The position numbers and the translations under genes are program-made. Shown here in pieces: positions 7,760-16,950 of a stretch of DNA of 64,000 nt (positions are counted from its first letter, which is position 1; every line of letters begins with the position of its first letter). The notes under the pieces were generated by a model. It did not search any database. It saw only the letters and a list, made by a program, of their open reading frames with translations, and had not been told where the DNA came from. The stretch is from Halomonas llamarensis (GTDB taxonomy: Bacteria > Pseudomonadota > Gammaproteobacteria > Pseudomonadales > Halomonadaceae), in the NCBI RefSeq assembly GCF_023555005.1, contig NZ_JAMJPJ010000017.1, forward strand, positions 1 to 64,000, in the 5' to 3' direction.

Positions 7760-9543
7760 GTAAACCGTGGGATATCCTTCGACCGGTTCAGAGACAAATA
7801 CAGCTTGCCATGTTGCTCTCGGGCACAAGTGTGGTGCTCGGGCTCGCATCGCTTGCCCTGCTGGCGCTTGTCCTGGGGCATTTGATCCAACACCCCCACG
7901 TCTGGCCCTGGCTACCCATGGCCTTAGCCACTGCCAGCCTGGCCACCAGTCTGCTACTACGTCTAAGCGCCTTCAACCAGTCCCACTATGCCGCCTTTCG
8001 TTTGGAGACGATTCTGCGTACTAACATGGCACAGCATTTGGCACAGGTGTCGCTAGGGCACATACAACAGTATGGAGCGGGAGCACTGGCCAAGGTGATG
8101 CAGGATGATATCAAGGCGCTGCACATTTTCGTGGCCGACAGCACGCCGCTATATGCCCGCGCGACTGTGGCGCCATTATGCACCTTGCTGATCCTTGTCT
8201 GGTTGGATTGGCGGCTCGCATCCGGTGCAGTGGCCGTACTGCTATTGGGGCTGGGCGTACTTGGCCTGGCAATGCGTAATACAGGTCCGATGCAGCGTCG
8301 TTACAACGCCGCGCGTGAACGCGTTAACGCGGCTATCGTCGAGTTCGTCCAGGCCATGCCCGTGGTGCGCAGCTTCGATACCGGCCATGCGACCTTCAGC
8401 CGCTATCAGCAGGCACTGGAGTGCTATCGAAAGGTGCTCAACGACTGGTACCAGCAGGCAGGTTTCACAGCCCGTTACTCCTTTGCAGTGCTGAACCCAC
8501 TGCCGACCCTGATCGTATTGCTGGGACTAGGGGGATGGTTAGCGACCCAAGGCACGCTGAATTTCGCTACCTGGGCGGCTGTGCTGTTGCTAGGCGCCGG
8601 TATGGCCGAGGCCGTTATGCCATTAATGGCACTCCATAACCTGGTTGCCAGGGCGAAGCTGAGCATTGGCCGTATTCAGCAGGTCATGGCGCTGCCCGCA
8701 TTGCCACCCCCCGTGCAGGCTCGCTTGCCAGCGAGTAACGCTATCGATTTTGAGAGTGTCAGCTTTGGATACGGTGCTGACCCGCTGAGCGACGACGAAC
8801 TTGCCCTGTGTGATGTCACCTTCCATGCAGCACCCGGCACCATAACCGCACTAGTCGGCTCCTCGGGCGCTGGCAAGACAACCATCGCTCGGCTGATACC
8901 ACGCTTCTGGGATGTCAATGCGGGATCCATTCGGATCGGTGGCACCGATATCCGAGATATGACCACCGAGACGCTCATGGCCCAGGTCGCCTTTGTCTTT
9001 CAGGAGAGCTTCCTGCTCGCCGACAGCGTTGCCAATAACATCCGCCTGGGGGTGCCGGAAGCGACCATGGAGGAGGTGGTGGCAGCAGCACGCGCAGCCC
9101 AGGCGCACAGCTTCATCGAGAAGCTACCCGAAGGCTACGCCACTCCCGTAGGGGAGCGTGGAGGTCTTCTCTCCGGTGGCCAGCGCCAGCGTATTACGAT
9201 TGCCCGCGCCCTTCTACAAAACCGCCCTATTCTGGTTCTCGACGAGCCCACTGCCTTTGCCGACCCAGAAAACGAGGCAGCAGTGATGAAGGCGCTGTCA
9301 GCGCTGATGCGTAACAAGACCGTGATGATGGTGACACACCGGCTTTCCACTATCCGCGAGGCCGATCAGATTCTGGTCTTAGAGCGAGGCCAACTGGTGG
9401 AGAACGGTCAACACGCTGAGCTGGTGACGCAGAGCGGTGTCTATGCCCGACTCTGGCAAAACCATGAGCAAGCCCAGCGCTGGGCGCTGAAGCGTCAACC
9501 TGCAGCCCTGGGGGATGATGATGCCAAGGAGAATAAACGATGA
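7756..9543 (+). CDS. ABC transporter, membrane-ATPase half-transporter (YbtP/IrtA-like)
   Basis: A 595-residue half-transporter with six predicted N-terminal membrane segments fused to an ATPase domain: Walker A GSSGAGKT at 368-375, signature LSGGQ at 472-476, Walker B with LDEPT at 495-499. Pairs of this exporter-fold type import ferric siderophores in yersiniabactin (YbtP/YbtQ) and mycobactin (IrtA/IrtB) systems. The ATG overlaps the MFS stop (ATGA), and its own stop overlaps the next gene the same way. Oddly, the residues after the Walker B Glu read PTAFADPE, so the Leu of the usual D-loop SALD is Ala and the preceding small residue is Phe, whereas the partner keeps AALD. Confidence 0.9.
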   Translation: MSKPWDILRPVQRQIQLAMLLSGTSVVLGLASLALLALVLGHLIQHPHVWPWLPMALATASLATSLLLRLSAFNQSHYAAFRLETILRTNMAQHLAQVSLGHIQQYGAGALAKVMQDDIKALHIFVADSTPLYARATVAPLCTLLILVWLDWRLASGAVAVLLLGLGVLGLAMRNTGPMQRRYNAARERVNAAIVEFVQAMPVVRSFDTGHATFSRYQQALECYRKVLNDWYQQAGFTARYSFAVLNPLPTLIVLLGLGGWLATQGTLNFATWAAVLLLGAGMAEAVMPLMALHNLVARAKLSIGRIQQVMALPALPPPVQARLPASNAIDFESVSFGYGADPLSDDELALCDVTFHAAPGTITALVGSSGAGKTTIARLIPRFWDVNAGSIRIGGTDIRDMTTETLMAQVAFVFQESFLLADSVANNIRLGVPEATMEEVVAAARAAQAHSFIEKLPEGYATPVGERGGLLSGGQRQRITIARALLQNRPILVLDEPTAFADPENEAAVMKALSALMRNKTVMMVTHRLSTIREADQILVLERGQLVENGQHAELVTQSGVYARLWQNHEQAQRWALKRQPAALGDDDAKENKR

Positions 9544-11315
9544 ACCCCACCGGCACAGACCGCAGCCCCACCGCCTCCTGGCTCGCAACTTGGCGCTGCT
9601 TACTGAAGACCGCCGGCGGGCATGCTGCGGCACTGCGCAACAGTCTGCTCGGTTTATTGGCGGCCGCCATTGCCCAAGGCCTGGCACTGGCCTGCCTGTT
9701 CCCGCTATTCAGGGCGGTGCTCTCTACTGGCAATGCTGAAGCAGCACTGTATTGGCTAGCGATCATGTCGCTCCTGGCCATCGCTGCCACTCTTCTGCGC
9801 TGGCGCGCACAGGGTTTTGAGTACAACGGCCAGTTGGCAGCGATGACCCACGCGCTGCGCACCCGCTTAGGTGAACAGTTGCGACGCATGCCATTGGAGC
9901 GCTTGCAAGACAGCCGTACGGGGGAGATGAGTGCCGTATTGCTTGGCAACGTGGACGAGAACCTCAATTACACCCTGGCCATCGCCAATCTCATCATGCT
10001 GGCGGTAGTGACGCCGCTGACCGTTGCCTTGGCAGCGCTGTTCGTGGATTGGCGGCTGGGTGTCATGCTGCTATTGATCTTCCCCGTCATTCTGCCCCTC
10101 TACGGCTGGCGCCGCCCTGCCATGCGGCGCGGCATGCGCCAGCTTAACCAAGCGCATCGGCGCACCAGTGCCGACATCGTCGAGTATCTCCAGGGCCTGC
10201 CGGTTCTGCGCGCGGCGTGCAGCGAAGGGGCAAAAGCGGCAGCACTGCACGCCAGTTTCCAACACCTTGAAACAGTGCAGACCGAAACCCGTCGACAAGC
10301 GGCCAAACCCGACGTTGTCGTCGCTAGCGTAGTGGAGCTTGGCTTATTCGGGGTGGCTGCCTGCGGCATCACATGGGTGGTGATGGGAACCCTTGATATT
10401 GCGTCTCTAGCGGCAACCCTGGTCATCATCGTGCGCTTTTCCGAACCACTGGCCACCTTTGTCAGCTATACCATGATGCTGGAAATGATCGAGGCAGCAC
10501 TGGAGCGCATCGAAACATTGCTGGCGGTCGCCCCTCTGCCACAGCAGACTCCCGCTGCCCTGCCCGATACCTTCGACATCCGCTTCGAGGATGTCTCCTT
10601 TCGCTATACACAAGCCGGCGCTCCTGCACTCGCAGGCTTCAGCGCCATGTTTCCAGCGTGTAGCATGACGGCGCTGGTGGGCCCTTCGGGCGCAGGTAAG
10701 ACCACGGTGACGCGACTTCTGATGCGCTATGCCGACCCCCAGCAAGGGCGGATCACGTTGGGCGGCACCGACCTGCGCCAGATACCCAGTGAGGCACTGA
10801 ACGGTCTGATGTCGGTAGTATTCCAGGATGTCTACCTGTTCGACGACAGTGTCCTTGCCAATATCCGTATGGCGCGACCCGAGGCAAGCGAAGACGAGGT
10901 TCGGGCCGCCGCTAAGACTGCGCAGTGCCTGGCCTTTATCGAGCGCTTGCCCCAGGGTTGGCACACACGGCTGGGAGAGATCGGTGACCGACTTTCCGGC
11001 GGTGAGCGCCAGCGTATCTCGATTGCCCGAGCACTGCTGAAAAACGCTCCAATCGTCATCCTCGACGAACCCACTGCGGCGCTGGATGCAGAGAATGAGC
11101 TGGCCGTGCAGCACGCCATCGATGCACTTGTGCGCAATCGCACAGTGATCGTCATCGCCCATCGCCTGTCAACCATCGTCGGCGCCGACCGCATTCTGGT
11201 CGTTGAAGACGGCCAACTTATCGAGCAAGGACAACATGACGAGCTGCTGGTAAAGGCTGGCCGCTACCGGACACTATGGGATGCGCAGCAAACGGCCAGC
11301 ATGCGGTTTCTTTGA
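9540..11315 (+). CDS. ABC transporter, membrane-ATPase half-transporter (YbtQ/IrtB-like)
   Basis: The second half-transporter, 591 residues, with a six-segment membrane domain and an ATPase domain with Walker A GPSGAGKT (about 381-388), signature LSGGERQ and Walker B VILDEPTAALD. It should pair with the preceding protein as a heterodimer, since the two start-stop codons overlap by ATGA and ensure coupled translation. By family context the pair brings ferric siderophore through the inner membrane rather than exporting it. No siderophore synthesis, release or thioesterase gene follows, so the locus reads as uptake only. The last gene of the operon; no clear terminator follows in 11316-11442. 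Confidence 0.9.
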   Translation: MNPTGTDRSPTASWLATWRCLLKTAGGHAAALRNSLLGLLAAAIAQGLALACLFPLFRAVLSTGNAEAALYWLAIMSLLAIAATLLRWRAQGFEYNGQLAAMTHALRTRLGEQLRRMPLERLQDSRTGEMSAVLLGNVDENLNYTLAIANLIMLAVVTPLTVALAALFVDWRLGVMLLLIFPVILPLYGWRRPAMRRGMRQLNQAHRRTSADIVEYLQGLPVLRAACSEGAKAAALHASFQHLETVQTETRRQAAKPDVVVASVVELGLFGVAACGITWVVMGTLDIASLAATLVIIVRFSEPLATFVSYTMMLEMIEAALERIETLLAVAPLPQQTPAALPDTFDIRFEDVSFRYTQAGAPALAGFSAMFPACSMTALVGPSGAGKTTVTRLLMRYADPQQGRITLGGTDLRQIPSEALNGLMSVVFQDVYLFDDSVLANIRMARPEASEDEVRAAAKTAQCLAFIERLPQGWHTRLGEIGDRLSGGERQRISIARALLKNAPIVILDEPTAALDAENELAVQHAIDALVRNRTVIVIAHRLSTIVGADRILVVEDGQLIEQGQHDELLVKAGRYRTLWDAQQTASMRFL

Positions 11316-11442
11316 TGAATAAAGAGCGGCAACGGTAGGGCTATCCAGAGGTCTGCAGCAGGTTGGCGGACAACCCCATTGCTCACCGATCCAGAGCGGG
11401 ATAGAGGCTTATTTGAATGCTTTAGACAGATTTTTTGGCTGC

Positions 11443-12174
11443 TTAAATGTGACATTTACTGGTTTCGCAGGGCGTCTCGGGGTTCAGCCAAAGGTGATGA
11501 AGGGTGATAGAAGACGATGTGGTATCCGCCCCACGCCGATGGACACTGCCATAGACGTCATCGTCCTCTGCTGTCTTTCCCAAGTACCTCAAGTTTTCCT
11601 CGACTCGATAAGTCTGACGGCCAGCATCGCCTTCCAGCACATACGCCAACCCTTCGGGCAGTGGGCAGGTATTGCGGACATACCCCAGCATGATGGCGCG
11701 ATCCACGGCCCAGGCATAATCCCCTCTCACGAACCGACTGATACCAGCCTTACAATAGGTGCTACCAACCGGATGTTTCGAATCGATGGGCTTGCACTCG
11801 ACGAAGATCGCTGCCATGGCACTGCTTCGCGTGTCCAATTGCCCTCTTAGCGGGCGGAAAGCGAGATCGGGCTGGTTATCGAGCTTATCCCCTGCTCGGT
11901 TAGCCAAATTGCCTTCCCGAACCGGGAGCTGAAACAGTGAAAACCCTCGAATGGTGTCCGGCTCATTGGTGTAGAGATCATCCAGGATCATGTAGAGCCG
12001 TTCAGTGATGACATCTTCATGCTCACTGCAAATAGCGAATTGGCCCTTGGCGCATTCCTCGAGCAACAGCCGCCAAGCGTGGGCGAGGGCATTCTGGGCC
12101 ACTGTCATCAAGGACATGGGAATCGCACAGGGTCTTCCCGCCGCCGCTCCGCGCCCTGTCATCAATCCTCGCAT
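11443..12174 (-). CDS. Putative PD-(D/E)xK nuclease, partner of the adjacent methylase
   Basis: A 243-residue protein that I do not recognise as a named family. It shows a PD-(D/E)xK active-site pattern: a helical region with Glu51/Glu53/Glu58, then Pro102-Asp103-Leu in a hydrophobic strand (QPDLAF), then Glu126-Cys-Lys128 in a second strand (IFVECKPI). This is the layout of restriction endonucleases and related nucleases. The ATG at 12174 overlaps the methylase stop as TAATG, which supports that start and tight coupling. The natural reading is the restriction subunit of a restriction-modification or defence cassette. The nuclease call is an inference from motif and neighbour; no specificity can be given. 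Confidence 0.7.
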   Translation of the reverse strand: MRGLMTGRGAAAGRPCAIPMSLMTVAQNALAHAWRLLLEECAKGQFAICSEHEDVITERLYMILDDLYTNEPDTIRGFSLFQLPVREGNLANRAGDKLDNQPDLAFRPLRGQLDTRSSAMAAIFVECKPIDSKHPVGSTYCKAGISRFVRGDYAWAVDRAIMLGYVRNTCPLPEGLAYVLEGDAGRQTYRVEENLRYLGKTAEDDDVYGSVHRRGADTTSSSITLHHLWLNPETPCETSKCHI

Positions 12175-15152
12175 TACTGACTCAGCTCCTCTAGGCGCGC
12201 CCCGAATTCCCAGATCAGCTCCGATGCCAGCAGCCGGGCCTGACTCTGCGTCCAGTATCGGTAGCGGTTGAGCAAGCCCACGGTCAGGCTAGGCTGGTCT
12301 GCACTCAGCAAGGTGATTCGGCTAACACCGAGGTTACCCACCTGATCGACCCACTGCGTGGGAAGTTCAAGCGGCGGAGTAGCACCTTCCAAAGCGATGG
12401 AGAAGAAGCGCCAAGGCAGTGCCTCACTCGGGCTGTTCAACGCCTGCACCCGTACACTATGCCCACCTAGATCAAAGACAGAGGCTAGCTCTTTTTCCAG
12501 GTGATTGATGAATGTTTGGGCCTGTTGCTCCGTAATACGAGCTAGCCCCCTGTTGCGAGCAGAGGCGTAGGGGGCATTGATCGCCAGGGTATCGGACACG
12601 ACTTGCTGGTCAGCCGATGATAACCCATAGAGGTTCGCCACAGTACGATCCAGCATTGGCCAGTCAGGTTCATTGTCGACCAGTTGCTGGGCGCAAGCTG
12701 CTATTGACTGGCGCTGCTTAGAAGACAGCTTTTCAAGTGAAACAAATGGAAACTGGTTGACATCCATTTCCTGAAGAACTTCACGTTCTACTCCAAATCT
12801 ACCACTTACCATCAGAGCAAGATACTCAAACACTTGGCTGTGCATAAGGACAAGTAAATAGTGAATTAGAAATGCTCCTTGGGGATATGAAGCGGCAGAG
12901 TAACCGTAATAAGATCTTGAATAAGCAACATCATTACGACAAATCAAAGCGCGACCCCTGGTTCGATCAGCCCGACATGCTTCCCTGACTAACAATAATG
13001 GGGCTTTGTATATCCTTGAATGACGAGGCCACTGGAGACCCTGAGGCTTATAGCCATGTAGCCTCTCATCCAAAACAACAAAAGGATGCAGATCGTAATC
13101 GGCTTGCAACTCTGGTTTTCCTTCGAGGAAAGTGTCGTCGTGAGACCGGTTAGCAACTTGAAAGCCCTGTCCCTTATTAAGCTCGGCGTTCTCTTTCCAG
13201 TATTCGCCGACCGTATATTCTGCTCGCTGCTTGATCTTATTGACAATGACCACATCCAGCACCGTGCCGCGATACAGAGTCTTCAGTGCAGCTGGGGTGC
13301 TCGTCACCAGATGAAAAGCCACTGGATTAGCATCACTGGCATCGACCCTTAACAGCCCCTTATCATTCAAGGCTGGCTCATAATGTGGGCTAACGAAAAC
13401 GAATTGGTCATCTGGCTCAGGCAGCACATTGTCGGCAAATAGCAAGCAAAACGGCTGATCTACACTGGGCCATACTTGGGTCTGCCGCAGCGCAGCACCG
13501 TTCAGAATCCCCGTTACTTTCAGCGCTTCGAACAGTGCATTGCGGGCGGCAATGCCTTTTGGAGACTGCTTGAACAGCCAGCGCCCAGCCAGTGCCAAAG
13601 CAATGCGACCACCGGGCTTGGCCCACGCCATGGCTCCCCACACAAAAGGCAGGTCAGGCACGCGATCCGGATTATGGTAACTGGCGGCAATCTCATCTAA
13701 GCCGCGCTGTGCAGCCACCTCACGGCATCGCTGGGTAAAAACGCCATCAATGGCGTTGTATTGCGCGGTCAGGCTCGTCCAGGGGGGATTGCCAATCACC
13801 ACATCGAAAGCTTCTCGGTAGTGATCAAACACATGGTCACCCAAGCTTCCTGCCATCGGCACCAGTTCATCGGCTTGACTGCCAGGGTCAGCGACATCAA
13901 TCAGAGTGCTGCCTTCCAATTTCTTGAAACGCAGCGCTTCCACCGGTGTCGGGTGTGGGTCAAGCTCCAAAGCGGTAAGGTACAAGGCCAATGCCGCCAG
14001 AGTGCGTGCGTGACCATTGATATCGAGACCCACCAATTGCTGATGAAGAATATCTCTGATCTGCTCACGAGTCGGACGCTCGCCAGTTTCACGAAAGCGC
14101 ACCTCCACCAGCTTGCGCAACCCCGCCACCAGAAACACGCCAGCCCCGCAGGCCGGGTCCAGCAGCCGCGCTTTCGAGCCCACCGGAAGCCCGTGAAACG
14201 CCTCTTCTACCATGTATTCGGCTATATGATAGGGCGTATAATAAACACTGGTGGCGTGACGTGCTGATTGATCGAAACGGTGGATCAACTCTTCATAGGT
14301 CTCGCTCAATAGGCCGATGGGTAGGTGGTCGAAATCCAGATCGCCCCACTCCAGCTGCCGTTGTGACACCCCTGGTTCAATGGCGGTATCCAGCGTCAAG
14401 ATCGCACTTAGGGGCTGCGTGACAGCCTGTCCGTATTGCTGCACAAGCTGGCGAAAATAAGCGATGTAATCCGTTGCAGGGAGTGCGAGAAGATCACCGT
14501 TAAAGGTGTTATCCAGCCAGTGATTTGCCTCTGCCAGTACGACGTCGGAGCTCATGCAGGCATCCAGCGAGGCAGCGCTGGGCGCGATTTTGGACAGGTG
14601 GTCGGGTAGTACGATCTTACGCCCAATCAGATAACGCAGAAATAGCGCCCGCCCGGTCAGCGCGATGGCCTCGTCGGTGGATACGCCAAGGGCACGCAAA
14701 GCGTCTCCTGCATCAATCATCAATTTGAGTAGCACATCGCGTAGGCGTAAAGTGGTGGGCGGTGCTAGGTTTTCCCCCTGCGCCAGCCGGGGAAGAATAC
14801 TGGCTGCGTCGCGGGAGTCCCGCGAAAACCAAACCGGCAAGGTATCGGCAGCAGGCTGTAAATCAGTGGCATAAATATCCAGCCGTCCCGGCTTTAATAC
14901 CCCCAGCCAGGCTGGCTCACCACGCATGGCCAAAATGCGTTGAAGATTAGGAATTGGCGTGTCGTCGTGACGAAAACGGGTCTGGTCGACAACATAGAGT
15001 AGCGCCTGAGATTGCTGTTCAACCACGGAGTCGACTAACGGTGTGTGTCGATTGCGGATTAAATCAGTGTATCTCAGGCGACGAGCATCTTGATCGTTGT
15101 GCAGGTCGACGCAGCTCTCGCTAGGTGCACCGTATGCTTGTAACAAATCCAT
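12174..15152 (-). CDS. N6-adenine DNA methyltransferase of a restriction/defence cassette
   Basis: A 992-residue DNA methylase. The SAM-binding motif DPACGAGVF is at 332-340, preceded by YTP at 305-307, and the catalytic NPPW is at 455-458; this order marks a gamma-type N6-adenine methylase like those in type I, IIG and BREX-like systems. About 330 residues precede the methylase core and about 400 follow, the latter with the character of a target-recognition region (for example the FLIHYLL and SGRFGVEREVL stretches). I see no clear nuclease motif in its own N-terminus, in contrast to classical type IIG enzymes, and cleavage may lie in the partner at 11443. It begins 8 bases after the HTH gene stop with AGG upstream. 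Confidence 0.88.
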   Translation of the reverse strand: MDLLQAYGAPSESCVDLHNDQDARRLRYTDLIRNRHTPLVDSVVEQQSQALLYVVDQTRFRHDDTPIPNLQRILAMRGEPAWLGVLKPGRLDIYATDLQPAADTLPVWFSRDSRDAASILPRLAQGENLAPPTTLRLRDVLLKLMIDAGDALRALGVSTDEAIALTGRALFLRYLIGRKIVLPDHLSKIAPSAASLDACMSSDVVLAEANHWLDNTFNGDLLALPATDYIAYFRQLVQQYGQAVTQPLSAILTLDTAIEPGVSQRQLEWGDLDFDHLPIGLLSETYEELIHRFDQSARHATSVYYTPYHIAEYMVEEAFHGLPVGSKARLLDPACGAGVFLVAGLRKLVEVRFRETGERPTREQIRDILHQQLVGLDINGHARTLAALALYLTALELDPHPTPVEALRFKKLEGSTLIDVADPGSQADELVPMAGSLGDHVFDHYREAFDVVIGNPPWTSLTAQYNAIDGVFTQRCREVAAQRGLDEIAASYHNPDRVPDLPFVWGAMAWAKPGGRIALALAGRWLFKQSPKGIAARNALFEALKVTGILNGAALRQTQVWPSVDQPFCLLFADNVLPEPDDQFVFVSPHYEPALNDKGLLRVDASDANPVAFHLVTSTPAALKTLYRGTVLDVVIVNKIKQRAEYTVGEYWKENAELNKGQGFQVANRSHDDTFLEGKPELQADYDLHPFVVLDERLHGYKPQGLQWPRHSRIYKAPLLLVREACRADRTRGRALICRNDVAYSRSYYGYSAASYPQGAFLIHYLLVLMHSQVFEYLALMVSGRFGVEREVLQEMDVNQFPFVSLEKLSSKQRQSIAACAQQLVDNEPDWPMLDRTVANLYGLSSADQQVVSDTLAINAPYASARNRGLARITEQQAQTFINHLEKELASVFDLGGHSVRVQALNSPSEALPWRFFSIALEGATPPLELPTQWVDQVGNLGVSRITLLSADQPSLTVGLLNRYRYWTQSQARLLASELIWEFGARLEELSQ

Positions 15153-15160
15153 AAGCCAGC

Positions 15161-15616
15161 CTATTGGCGCCCCGACTTAACGTCCGAGATTAAAGAAAGT
15201 TCCTGTTGCGGCGGTGTAAAGCCCAGATAAAGATCGATACGTTCGCGCTCCTTAGCCATGTCAATCACCCAGCCTGGGGTGGCAATTTTCTGCCCCTGTA
15301 CTAAACGTACAGCCCCTTCCTCCCTCGGGATAAAGACCCACTCTTCCATAGGCGCCTGACGCGGTGCGCTGACATAGTGATGAATAGCGGCTGATATGCG
15401 ACCAATGTTCCCGCGCCTCATGCCAAAATAATCCTCAAGCGTCTGTAAAATGGCAAACGTCAGCAAATCGGCTTTTGTAAAGCGTCGCGCACTTCTCTCA
15501 CGAGTCGGCCTTTCGGAAAAGGGTGGCAGCTGCGCCCATGTGTGCAGCCTTGAGCGGCTAATACCTCCCAAGGCGGCACAAACATCCTTGGCGGTGAAAG
15601 ATTTGGTCGAGGACAT
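15161..15616 (-). CDS. MerR-like HTH regulator of the methylase cassette
   Basis: A 151-residue protein whose first 75 residues look like a MerR-type winged helix: FTAKDVCAALGGISRSRLHTWAQ, then RRFTKADLLTFAILQTL. The remaining part has no metal-binding cysteines, so it is not a classical metal sensor. It is the first gene of the minus-strand cassette and lies 8 bases before the methylase. By analogy with C proteins of restriction-modification systems it probably controls its own operon. A set of 6-base half-sites lies 30-57 bases upstream of the ATG. The ribosome site is weak (GTGGAAA before ATG). Confidence 0.75.
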   Translation of the reverse strand: MSSTKSFTAKDVCAALGGISRSRLHTWAQLPPFSERPTRERSARRFTKADLLTFAILQTLEDYFGMRRGNIGRISAAIHHYVSAPRQAPMEEWVFIPREEGAVRLVQGQKIATPGWVIDMAKERERIDLYLGFTPPQQELSLISDVKSGRQ

Positions 15617-15645
15617 TTTCCACTCTTTGTTTTAAGAAAAAAGCA

Positions 15646-15671
15646 AAACTGCTTTCAGTTTAAAACAGTTT
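15646..15671 (-). promoter_or_regulatory. Candidate operator: three 10-bp-spaced half-sites
   Basis: On the plus strand AAACTG at 15646-15651 and CAGTTT at 15656-15661 form a perfect 6-4-6 inverted repeat, and a second CAGTTT lies at 15666-15671. The half-sites start exactly 10 bases apart, one helical turn. The site is immediately upstream of the HTH gene at 15616, which suggests autoregulation of the cassette. No matched -35/-10 pair was identified with confidence. Confidence 0.5.
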
Positions 15672-15726
15672 ATCGTCCCGCGATACCCTCTTCTAGTATT
15701 TATACCGGCGCAGTTGGTTGGGGAGG

Positions 15727-16950
15727 TCAAGGACGCTGAAGCACGGCCTCAAGCCTCCTACTCCCCAGTAGCGCCAGCACCACTACCGCCGCCATGCATA
15801 GGGCTAGCGCCGTGAACATAGCCGGGTAGCCCAGCCTGTCAAGCACAATACCCGCTAGCACGGGCACGGCTAGGCGTGACAAGGTAAATAGACTTGCCTG
15901 TAGGCCGTAATCCAACGCCCGGCGCCCCGCACGAGCGAAATGCATCATCAGGCCGAACATTACGCCCGATAGCGCTCCCATGGCGCAAGCTATCAGGCCC
16001 GCTCCCCACAACCATAGCGACTGCCCGGCCGCCATGTGGCTCACCAGCCCCAAGGTCGCCAAGGCCAGTGCTCCCAAGCCTGCGAACAGCGGCACCGCTC
16101 GGCCAAGCCCAATACCTCGTGCCAACCGTTGCCCCGCCAGACTCGCCAGGGCGCCCGTTACGCCACCGCCAACCCCCACCCACCAGGCAACTTGCTCCAC
16201 TGGCATACCCAGGTCGAGCATCAGCGGTTTGAGATAAACCCAGCCAGCGCCAACGAAGGGAAAGAGCAACATCAACAACGCTACCCAGACACCAACGGCA
16301 GGTTGGTGGAAGAAGCCCATTGCCCCGCCATCGCCGCGTTCCGAAACGGCCAATACCTCCGGCTCTTTTTCTGCCTCTGCAGTCACCACCCTGCCGCATA
16401 ACATAATGACGCCCAACGCGAGTAGCAGCGCCATCAGCACGAAGGGAGCCGCCCCACCCGCTCGCTGGTGCAGCACCAGTAGCAGGCCACCGCCCACCAC
16501 TGCAGCCAGGAACAGCGCCGCCGAACGAATCCCACCGGCGCGTAGCCGCTCTTGGGCGGGCAGGCAGCGAATCGCCAGCGCGTTAACGGGCACATCTGCC
16601 CAGGTTGCCAACCAGCTGATCAGCAGCACCCAGGCATAGAAGCGCGACGGCTGCGCGAGTGGAAAATCGTACGCTAACCCCAGCAACGCCAAGCCCAACA
16701 GCAACCCAAGCAGGCCAGCCCAGGCGCGGTAGCCTCCACCCCCGAGGCGGTAGCGCTCAACGGGAATCGCCATCACCAGTTTGAGCACCGCTGGCAGGCC
16801 CGCCAATTGCAGTAGGCCAATCTGGGTACCGCTCCAGCCCTGCTCGCGCAGTACCAGGGGCATTCCCAACAGCAGATAGATACTGGGCAAGGCTAAGGCG
16901 AAGTGGAGCCAGCCGAACGCCAGTTGCTTAGCCATCAGAGAGCGGTTCAT
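15727..16950 (-). CDS. RhtX/FptX-like MFS transporter
   Basis: A 407-residue membrane protein with about 12 hydrophobic segments, very rich in Leu, Ala and Gly. The N-terminal pattern PLVLREQGWSGTQIGLLQLAGLPAVLKLVMAIPVER and the segment WADVPVNALAIRCL parallel the RhtX/FptX-like protein at 6494, so it is probably the inner-membrane step of a second siderophore system. Its ATG overlaps the stop of the methyltransferase gene (ATGA), and it is the last gene of the receptor - methyltransferase - MFS operon. It could be an exporter rather than an importer; the sequence does not decide. Confidence 0.82.
   Translation of the reverse strand: MNRSLMAKQLAFGWLHFALALPSIYLLLGMPLVLREQGWSGTQIGLLQLAGLPAVLKLVMAIPVERYRLGGGGYRAWAGLLGLLLGLALLGLAYDFPLAQPSRFYAWVLLISWLATWADVPVNALAIRCLPAQERLRAGGIRSAALFLAAVVGGGLLLVLHQRAGGAAPFVLMALLLALGVIMLCGRVVTAEAEKEPEVLAVSERGDGGAMGFFHQPAVGVWVALLMLLFPFVGAGWVYLKPLMLDLGMPVEQVAWWVGVGGGVTGALASLAGQRLARGIGLGRAVPLFAGLGALALATLGLVSHMAAGQSLWLWGAGLIACAMGALSGVMFGLMMHFARAGRRALDYGLQASLFTLSRLAVPVLAGIVLDRLGYPAMFTALALCMAAVVVLALLGSRRLEAVLQRP

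Noticed and set aside
3083-11315. Taking the two ABC half-transporters as drug exporters.
   Set aside because: The fold allows it, but the strict operon with a TonB receptor, an RhtX-like MFS, an AraC regulator and a Fur box points to siderophore import.
11413-11850. A 145-codon plus-strand frame antisense to the nuclease gene.
   Set aside because: It lies opposite a better-supported gene whose start is fixed by a TAATG overlap and which shows an active-site motif; the antisense product shows none.
11443-15616. Reading the methylase cassette as BREX or DISARM.
   Set aside because: The hallmark companions (PglZ phosphatase, BrxC-type ATPase, or DISARM helicase and phospholipase genes) are absent; only three genes are present.
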